Assembly: GCA_947175455.1 (NCBI GenBank)
Contig: CAMWMW010000153.1
Span: 1-5,425 of the forward strand
From: an uncultured Porphyromonadaceae bacterium
GTDB taxonomy: Bacteria; Bacteroidota; Bacteroidia; Bacteroidales; Muribaculaceae
Direction: 5' to 3'
DNA: 5,425 nt
Made by a program: the position numbers and the translations under genes. How positions within the stretch are numbered: the first letter of the stretch is position 1; every line of letters begins with the position of its first letter. Of the stretch, positions 1 to 5,425 are shown piece after piece. Under the pieces are notes generated by a model, which saw only the letters and a list, made by a program, of their open reading frames with translations, searched no databases and was not told the DNA's origin.

Positions 1-2912
1 TTATCGGCGCCACGATCATGCCCGTCGGGGGCGGCCAGGGAGTCGCCACTGACGCTGACGGTAAGTTTACACTCAAAGTGCCCGCAAACGTGAAGCAGGC
101 AAAAGTAAGCTATGTCGGTTATGCTACGCAGACTGTGGCTATTCGCGACAATATGGTGGTAAAACTTGCAAGTTCCGATTCAGACCTTGATGAACTTGTG
201 GTGCTCGGTTACGGTTCCGCCAAGAAACTCGGTTCCGTTGTCGGCTCCGTTGCCGTAGTTGGAGAAAAACAGCTTGAGAATATCCCTACCGCTACATTTA
301 TTGACGCACTTCAAGGTCAGGTTGCCGGTTTAAGCGTGCTTTCATCAACAGGTGAACCCGGCGCTCCAAGCACCGCAATGCGTATCCGTGGTGTAAACTC
401 ACTTCAGGCGGGAAATACTCCGCTCTTTATTCTTGACGGAGCACCTGTGTCATCAACTGTGTTTACAACACTCAACCCTAATGACATACAGAGCATCACC
501 GTTCTTAAGGATGCTGCTTCAGTGGCGATTTACGGTTCACGTGCAGCCAATGGTGTTGTGGTCATCACATCAAAGAAAGGCGCTATGGGCGAGGCTCCCA
601 AAGTAACAGTGCGTGCCAACTATGGGTGGTCGCAGATGGTTGAAGACGGAGTCGAGATGATGAGTTCCCAGCAATATATAGAGTTCCGCGACAAGATCGG
701 CATCCCGGTAACAGATGAGGTCCGCAATCTTGTAGACAAATACGGCATCTCCACAAACTGGAGAGATGAGATCTTCAGGTCTGCGGCTCCTACATATTCC
801 GTAGATGCATCGCTCAGAGGCGGCAGTGAGATTGTAAACTATTACCTTTCTCTCAACCATTTCGATCAGGATGGTATCGTAAAGCATTCCAATATGCGTC
901 GCGAGACACTGAAGGCTGCTTTGAACGTTAAAGTAAACAACTGGCTGCGTGTGGGTCTGCAGACCAATCTCGGTTACACCAAATATGAAACTACGTCAGA
1001 CGCTGTGACTTCAGACGGTGTCAGCCTTAACAATCCCATGGTGCAGGCGCGTACTCTTCTTCCCTATGACTCTCCCTATTACTATCACTTTGATGAAAAC
1101 GGAAATATAGTTTACGGTGACAGAGCGGCACGTATGCATTATTCAGTAAACAAGCCGTATTCACAGGATTTCCAGGCAAGTATCTGGAACCGTTATCGCA
1201 CACGTGTCACGGCAAACGCAAACCTTTACGAGCAGATCAATCCGATAGAAGGTCTGACAATCCGCGCCCAGCAGGCTGTTGATGCCTATGACGCCCGTAT
1301 CAACTGGGAGACTTTGCCGTATGAATCATTCACAACACCTATGGGTGATCACGTGGGTGGCAACAGCGTGCCCGTCGGTTCTGTAAACACAGGAGCGGAG
1401 CAGCAGTCTTTCTCAAGATATTATTCTTTCACTTATACAAACACGGCTGAATATACATTCAACGTGAACGATATGCATAATTTCACTGTGCTTGCAGGTG
1501 AAGAGTCAATAATAAGCAAGACCGATGGATTCGGCGCGTTTGTGACCGGTTATACAGACAAGCGCACCATGTTGCTTACACAGGGTGTGACAGTCACTCC
1601 TTCCAATCTTACGCATTCCATCGTAAAAGAGTCTTTCAATTCTCTTTTCTTCAAACTGAACTACGATTTCGACAACAGATATTTCTTTGAAGCTACTTAC
1701 CGTCGCGACGGAAGCTCCAAGTTCGCACCGGGACACCGTTGGGCAAACTTCTTCTCTGTAGGCGGCATGTGGAACGCAAAGAACGAGAAATTCCTTGAAC
1801 CTGTAGACTGGCTTAACGAACTAAATGTGCGTATAAGCTACGGGACCACCGGTAACTCTTCAATCAACAACTACCTCTATTTCGGTACTGTCGGACCCTA
1901 TGCAAACGGTTATGGACAGGGACAGAACTCCTGGGGTCTTTCAAATCCTGCCAATCCTGACCTGACATGGGAGACTGTGAAATCTTTTGATGTCGGTCTT
2001 CATTTCAAAGTGTTGAATATTCTTTCCGGAGACATCGATTTCTATAAGAAAACGACAACCGACATGCTCATGAATATTCCATGGAGTTACACAACCGGAT
2101 TTGGAGAAGGTACAGGAAACATCGGTTCCATGACCAATACGGGTGTCGATGTCTCTCTCAACGCCGACATTGTCCGCACAAAAGACTGGTATTGGGGAGT
2201 ACGCGCCAATTTCAACTACAACAAGAATGAAATTACCGAACTTTTCAACGGACGAGACTATTACACTCTGGGCGCTACCGGCACACGCTACGAGGTCGGG
2301 CATTCCGCCGGCGAGTATTATGTAGTGCGTTATGTCGGTGTCGATCCGCGCGACGGCAAGCAGATGTGGCTCGACAAGAATGACAACATCACAAAGGTAT
2401 TTAACGAAGAGCGTGACGCAGTCATGACAGGCAAGAGCCTGTATGCGCCGTGGAACGGTGGTTTCGGCACAAACCTTCGCTGGAAAGGTCTTGCTCTTCA
2501 GCTCGATTTCGTTTGGGCTGCAAAGAAATATATGATGAACAATGACGCATACTTTATGAACAATGCCGCACAGGGCACGGCTGTGAACCAGACTGTAGAC
2601 ATGCTTGACGTATGGACAAAACCCGGCGACATCACCATGCACCCGGGTCCGTCGGAGACTGTGCAGTTTGACGACCGTCTTGTGGAGGATGCTTCATTCA
2701 TGCGTCTCAAGAACCTCACGCTTACATATTCACTTCCTTCGAAATGGATGAAAGCGGCAAGACTCGACAACGTGACCTTCCATTTCACAGGTCGCAATCT
2801 CTGGACTGTCACCAAGTATACAGGATTCGATCCCGAGCCTTCGACCAACATGTATCAGTTCGCATATCCCAACACCCGTCAGTATGAACTTGGTGTTGAA
2901 GTAACATTCTAA
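1..2912 (+). CDS. SusC/RagA-family TonB-linked outer membrane transporter (5' partial)
   Basis: This is the outer-membrane channel of a SusCD nutrient importer. It moves oligomers captured by its SusD partner into the periplasm using TonB-ExbBD energy. The frame is already open at base 3 and reads IGATIMPVGGGQGVATDADG, the middle of a CarboxypepD_reg-like N-terminal domain (bases 3 to about 170). The ATG at base 18 is therefore internal, and the true start, signal peptide and first strands lie upstream of the window. A TonB-box-like segment, LDELVVLGYG, follows at about 186. The plug spans about 225-590 and includes FILDGAP (about 426) and the SusC signature NPNDIQSITVLKDAASVAIY...GSRAANGVVVITSKKG (ending at 581). 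The rest is beta-barrel, with the family C-terminal blocks VEDASFMRLKNLTLTYSLP, GRNLWTVTKYTGFDPEP and the terminal VEVTF ending in Phe, as expected for barrel assembly. About 969 residues are visible, consistent with a full protein of roughly 1000-1050. No frameshift is seen. An in-frame TAG follows the TAA stop after two codons. The family call is secure; the substrate is unknown. Confidence 0.97.
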   Translation, partial: IGATIMPVGGGQGVATDADGKFTLKVPANVKQAKVSYVGYATQTVAIRDNMVVKLASSDSDLDELVVLGYGSAKKLGSVVGSVAVVGEKQLENIPTATFIDALQGQVAGLSVLSSTGEPGAPSTAMRIRGVNSLQAGNTPLFILDGAPVSSTVFTTLNPNDIQSITVLKDAASVAIYGSRAANGVVVITSKKGAMGEAPKVTVRANYGWSQMVEDGVEMMSSQQYIEFRDKIGIPVTDEVRNLVDKYGISTNWRDEIFRSAAPTYSVDASLRGGSEIVNYYLSLNHFDQDGIVKHSNMRRETLKAALNVKVNNWLRVGLQTNLGYTKYETTSDAVTSDGVSLNNPMVQARTLLPYDSPYYYHFDENGNIVYGDRAARMHYSVNKPYSQDFQASIWNRYRTRVTANANLYEQINPIEGLTIRAQQAVDAYDARINWETLPYESFTTPMGDHVGGNSVPVGSVNTGAEQQSFSRYYSFTYTNTAEYTFNVNDMHNFTVLAGEESIISKTDGFGAFVTGYTDKRTMLLTQGVTVTPSNLTHSIVKESFNSLFFKLNYDFDNRYFFEATYRRDGSSKFAPGHRWANFFSVGGMWNAKNEKFLEPVDWLNELNVRISYGTTGNSSINNYLYFGTVGPYANGYGQGQNSWGLSNPANPDLTWETVKSFDVGLHFKVLNILSGDIDFYKKTTTDMLMNIPWSYTTGFGEGTGNIGSMTNTGVDVSLNADIVRTKDWYWGVRANFNYNKNEITELFNGRDYYTLGATGTRYEVGHSAGEYYVVRYVGVDPRDGKQMWLDKNDNITKVFNEERDAVMTGKSLYAPWNGGFGTNLRWKGLALQLDFVWAAKKYMMNNDAYFMNNAAQGTAVNQTVDMLDVWTKPGDITMHPGPSETVQFDDRLVEDASFMRLKNLTLTYSLPSKWMKAARLDNVTFHFTGRNLWTVTKYTGFDPEPSTNMYQFAYPNTRQYELGVEVTF

Positions 2913-2933
2913 ACAACATAGAATATTCTCATT

Positions 2934-4472
2934 ATGAAAAAAATATTTTTTAGCATATTTCTGGCTGGGGCACTTCTCTCTTCATGCAGCATGAACGAGC
3001 TTCCAACCGGCTCGCTCAGCGATGAGACAGCTATCGAGACCGAGAAGGACGCCATGAAGTTCAGAAATGGTATCTACAACGACATCCGTTCTCTGACAGC
3101 CGGTAGTGTGATAACGTATCCGGATATTCAGGCTGACCAGTTCATAGGAACCATTGTGAACGGAAACCGCATGGGACCGATCTCCATCGGCAATATAAAC
3201 TCTTCGGACAATGACCTCATCGAATTCTGGTCTTCGCCTTACAGCGGCATCGCTGCCGTGAATTACTTCCTTCCCAAGCTCGATGCTGTCATGGCAAAGC
3301 CGGGATATTCACAGGCACAGCAGTTTGAGTTGCAGAGATACAGAGGCGAGAGCCACTGGGCAAGGGCATATTTCTACTATTTGCTTACAGAGAAATATTG
3401 CAACTCCTATACTGTAATAGATCCCAACACCCCCGACAGCGGTGTTCCGTTGATCATCAGTTACGCGCCCACCGGCGATTACAACGCCTATAAGGGAAGG
3501 GCTACCCTCGCCGAGGTATATGCTCAGATAGAAAGCGACCTTGCGCAGGCATATTCAGACCTTTACGCGTATGAAAATTCCGGAGTTGACGGAGCTACGG
3601 CAAATCTCACATCGAATGCATCTTACCTGAGCTCATATACTGTCATGGCTCTTCAGGCAAGAATCGCGCTTCTCAAAGGCGACTGGGCAACGGCAATAGA
3701 CAAGGCAGAGAAAGTCATCGCAGGTCCGTTCCAGCTCAGTGACCCCGACGAGTATCTCAACATGTGGGTGACAGACAGCGGCAAGGAACTTATTTTCGTG
3801 CCGTTCGGAAATCTTGACCAGAATGGTTCAGTTCCGGCAACCGGCTCTGTATGGCTGTCTAACAGCAACGGCGTTTTCGATTATGTACCCACGTCCTCAG
3901 TTCTTGCTTCTTATGATGCGGCAAATGACATACGCTTTTATTCATTCTTTGAGACAAATGTAATCATCAGCGATGGCAATGAGTTTGTAGCGCCGACATT
4001 TGTAAAATTCCCGGGCAATCCCGAGTTCAATACAGGCAGTTCCAATGCCTTCAAGAACAAACCGAAACCATTCCGTCTGAGCGAGATGTATCTGATCATC
4101 GCAGAAGCCGGCGCCATGGGTACCGAGGGCGGCAAGGCAAGCGACGCTCTCAATGCTCTGCGCAAGGCAAGAATCGACGGATATACGGACGTTGCCCTGA
4201 GCGGTCAGACTCTTCTTACCGCAGTGCGTGAGGAACGTGGCAAGGAACTTATCGGCGAGGGATTCCGTATCAGTGACCTCCGCCGCTGGAAAATGGGCTT
4301 CGAGAGAACCGCTGCATATACTGCTGAATATTCTTCGCTTATCGATGTCCTGACACCTGCAAGCGTGCAGAACAAGTACATAGCCGGCGATTACCGCTAC
4401 CTGCTGCCGATTCCTGTCAAAGAGATCGACGCCAATCCACAGCTTGCGGGACATCAGAACCCCGGATATTAA
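2934..4472 (+). CDS. SusD/RagB-family nutrient-binding outer membrane lipoprotein
   Basis: This is the surface lipoprotein that caps the SusC barrel and captures the substrate. The ATG at 2934 opens a lipoprotein signal peptide (MKKIFFSIFLAGALLSSC) with lipobox LLSSC and lipidated Cys18. This supports the start although no Shine-Dalgarno sequence precedes it, as is normal in Bacteroidota. The N-terminal SusD-like region includes RGESHWARAYFYYLLTEKY (137-155), the helical TPR-like segment typical of the family. It is followed by GVPLIIS (170-176) and RATLAEVYAQIESDLAQAY (189 on). The C-terminal RagB/SusD domain carries FRLSEMYLIIAEAG (380-393), LNALRKARI (406-414), EERGKELIGEGFRISDLRRW (433-452) and the closing LLPIPVKEID...QNPGY (490-512). 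The length of 512 residues is usual. The gene starts 21 bp after the susC stop, so co-transcription and pairing with that transporter are expected. The residues after Cys18 (SMNEL) are only weakly acidic. Two TAA stops stand in tandem at the end. No sequence feature reveals the ligand. Confidence 0.97.
   Translation: MKKIFFSIFLAGALLSSCSMNELPTGSLSDETAIETEKDAMKFRNGIYNDIRSLTAGSVITYPDIQADQFIGTIVNGNRMGPISIGNINSSDNDLIEFWSSPYSGIAAVNYFLPKLDAVMAKPGYSQAQQFELQRYRGESHWARAYFYYLLTEKYCNSYTVIDPNTPDSGVPLIISYAPTGDYNAYKGRATLAEVYAQIESDLAQAYSDLYAYENSGVDGATANLTSNASYLSSYTVMALQARIALLKGDWATAIDKAEKVIAGPFQLSDPDEYLNMWVTDSGKELIFVPFGNLDQNGSVPATGSVWLSNSNGVFDYVPTSSVLASYDAANDIRFYSFFETNVIISDGNEFVAPTFVKFPGNPEFNTGSSNAFKNKPKPFRLSEMYLIIAEAGAMGTEGGKASDALNALRKARIDGYTDVALSGQTLLTAVREERGKELIGEGFRISDLRRWKMGFERTAAYTAEYSSLIDVLTPASVQNKYIAGDYRYLLPIPVKEIDANPQLAGHQNPGY
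2938..2951. repeat. 14-bp A/T-only palindrome at the SusD-like start codon
   Basis: Six A, then TA, then six T form a perfect inverted repeat immediately after the ATG at 2934; the A run is seven long counting base 2937. It encodes the Lys-Lys-Ile-Phe-Phe opening of the signal peptide, so the coding need alone may explain it. Any hairpin would be only A-U pairs and weak. The start region is thus A/U-rich and largely unstructured, as is common at Bacteroidota start codons. A regulatory role is not supported. Confidence 0.35.
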
Positions 4473-4499
4473 TAAACCAACATTACAAACGTCAAGAAT

Positions 4500-5425
4500 A
4501 TGAAATATACAAAGATATTCGCTTTAACGCTCGGTATGCTTTCTTTGACAGCATGTTCCGACAACGATGACTTCAACACCGCATCTAACGTTACGGTTGA
4601 GATGGCAAACAGCGAAATGACAGTGAATGAAAATGGCGGACTTGTCACCATTCCCGTCAAACTGTCAGGCGAAGCAAACGGTCCGGTCAAGGTTCAGCTC
4701 AAGGTTGAAGGATGCGGTGAGATACCTGCAGTGCCATATGTCGAGACAAACGGCAAATGGGATGGCAATTATATTGTAAGTTCCGAAACCCTCAACATCC
4801 CCAAGGGCGAGACATCCGTAAGTGTGGAGATCAGGCTTATCGATGATATTCTGGAGACAGGCGACCGCACGTTCTCCGTGACAATCGTATCTTGTGAAGG
4901 CGCAACAATCGGAAACAACGCTTCAACGCTTGTGACTGTCGCGGACAATGAATCTCTGCCGATTTACCAGCTGATCCAGGGAGACTGGAAGATGAGTTAT
5001 ATCGACAGAGACGGCAACAAGACATCTGCCAATTTCACGATTACCGGATATGATGAAGGAACCGAGGAATTCAAAGCCGGAATGCTGGAATTCGGAGGTA
5101 TTGCAGCCGATCTCTTCAACACAACCGAAATCTGGGTGCCGATGTATCTCATAGAGGATGATCCTGACAGTGATAAACCTTATGTGGTTGTCCCCACACC
5201 CCAGCCGTTCGCATACTATGACAATGCAAATTATGTATGGCTTTGTGGTTCGACAGCTCCGTTTACCGGTTATCTGGATCTTGCGAACGATTGTATGCTG
5301 ATAGGAGAATTTGATAAGGAAACGCAGTCAATAACATTCCAGCAGAATGCCAAGATGTGGTATGTGGTTGCTTCGTTCAATTTCAGTTCTGCCCTCGGAA
5401 ATCTCGGCACATTCCAGAACATGGT
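4500..5425 (+). CDS. Calx-beta-domain surface lipoprotein, candidate auxiliary binding protein (3' partial)
   Basis: The open frame runs from the ATG at 4500 to the window edge with no stop (308 complete codons). It starts with a lipoprotein signal peptide, MKYTKIFALTLGMLSLTAC, with lipobox LTAC and Cys19. The next residues are SDNDDF, an acidic stretch like the Bacteroidota lipoprotein export signal, which suggests display on the cell surface. Residues about 31-151 match the Calx-beta pattern: VTVNENGG (41-47), a PVKVQLKVEG strand, LNIPKGETSVSVEIRLIDDI (98-117), LETGDRTFSVTI (118-129) and the closing VTVADNE (145-151). From about residue 155 a second region begins with IYQLIQGDWKMSYIDRDG and continues rich in aromatic and acidic residues. 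It looks beta-rich, but I do not recognise its family. The gene lies 27 bp after the SusD-like gene, the place where surface glycan- or peptide-binding lipoproteins are often encoded. That role is inferred from position, not shown. A secreted enzyme or adhesin remains possible because the C-terminus is missing. Confidence 0.88.
   Translation, partial: MKYTKIFALTLGMLSLTACSDNDDFNTASNVTVEMANSEMTVNENGGLVTIPVKLSGEANGPVKVQLKVEGCGEIPAVPYVETNGKWDGNYIVSSETLNIPKGETSVSVEIRLIDDILETGDRTFSVTIVSCEGATIGNNASTLVTVADNESLPIYQLIQGDWKMSYIDRDGNKTSANFTITGYDEGTEEFKAGMLEFGGIAADLFNTTEIWVPMYLIEDDPDSDKPYVVVPTPQPFAYYDNANYVWLCGSTAPFTGYLDLANDCMLIGEFDKETQSITFQQNAKMWYVVASFNFSSALGNLGTFQNM

Noticed and set aside
2143..2325. Short + strand frame inside the transporter gene
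   Set aside because: It is an out-of-frame shadow of the barrel-coding region with no independent support.
1941..2642. Long antisense open frame (233 codons) opposite the 3' half of the transporter gene
   Set aside because: It lies wholly inside a well-supported SusC frame. Its translation has no recognisable domain, and such frames arise from codon bias of the sense gene.
2921..2928. GAATATTC palindrome in the gap between the first two genes
   Set aside because: An 8-bp A/T-rich palindrome is expected by chance; there is no second copy nearby and no promoter context.
3780..4252. 14-bp direct repeat GGCAAGGAACTTAT at 3780-3793 and 4239-4252
   Set aside because: Both copies encode Gly-Lys-Glu-Leu in frame within the SusD-like gene and sit in unrelated parts of the protein, so shared codon use explains the match.
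3942..4454. Antisense open frame (170 codons) opposite the C-terminal half of the SusD-like gene
   Set aside because: The sense strand here encodes conserved SusD motifs. The antisense translation shows no family features and no start context.
4469..4690. Antisense frame across the gap and the start of the third gene
   Set aside because: The + strand has a clear lipoprotein signal peptide and a Calx-beta pattern at the same place, so the antisense frame is a shadow. The same holds for the antisense frame at 4837-5025.

Overview
The window is a fragment of a Bacteroidota (most likely Bacteroidales) genome. It carries a co-directional SusC/RagA and SusD/RagB pair followed by a further predicted lipoprotein gene, all on the + strand. 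The phylum call rests on four things: the SusC/SusD pair itself, two lipoprotein signal peptides with Bacteroidota-style lipoboxes, start codons without a Shine-Dalgarno sequence, and a fairly balanced base composition. I cannot name a genus; a gut-type Bacteroidales is a guess.

Layout: (1) positions 1-2912 hold the SusC-like TonB-dependent transporter, cut at its 5' end by the window edge. (2) After a 21-bp gap, 2934-4472 hold a complete SusD-like lipoprotein of 512 residues. (3) After a 27-bp gap, a third reading frame opens at 4500 and runs off the right edge at 5425. It encodes a lipoprotein with a Calx-beta-like beta-sandwich followed by a region I do not recognise. There is no intergenic stretch long enough to hold a separate promoter or RNA gene. 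No mobile element, CRISPR array, tRNA or rRNA is visible.

How the genes work together (family knowledge plus inference): SusC forms a 22-strand outer-membrane barrel with a TonB-driven plug. SusD is its surface lid, which captures an oligomeric nutrient, usually a glycan and in the RagAB branch peptides. A lipoprotein encoded directly downstream of susD is often an auxiliary surface-binding protein, and that is the best guess for the third gene. No degradative enzyme or regulator lies in the window, so the substrate cannot be inferred.

The first two genes look ordinary for their families. The part most worth following up is the third gene, which pairs a Calx-beta-like module with an unrecognised C-terminal region. 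I see no evidence here of a wholly new system.
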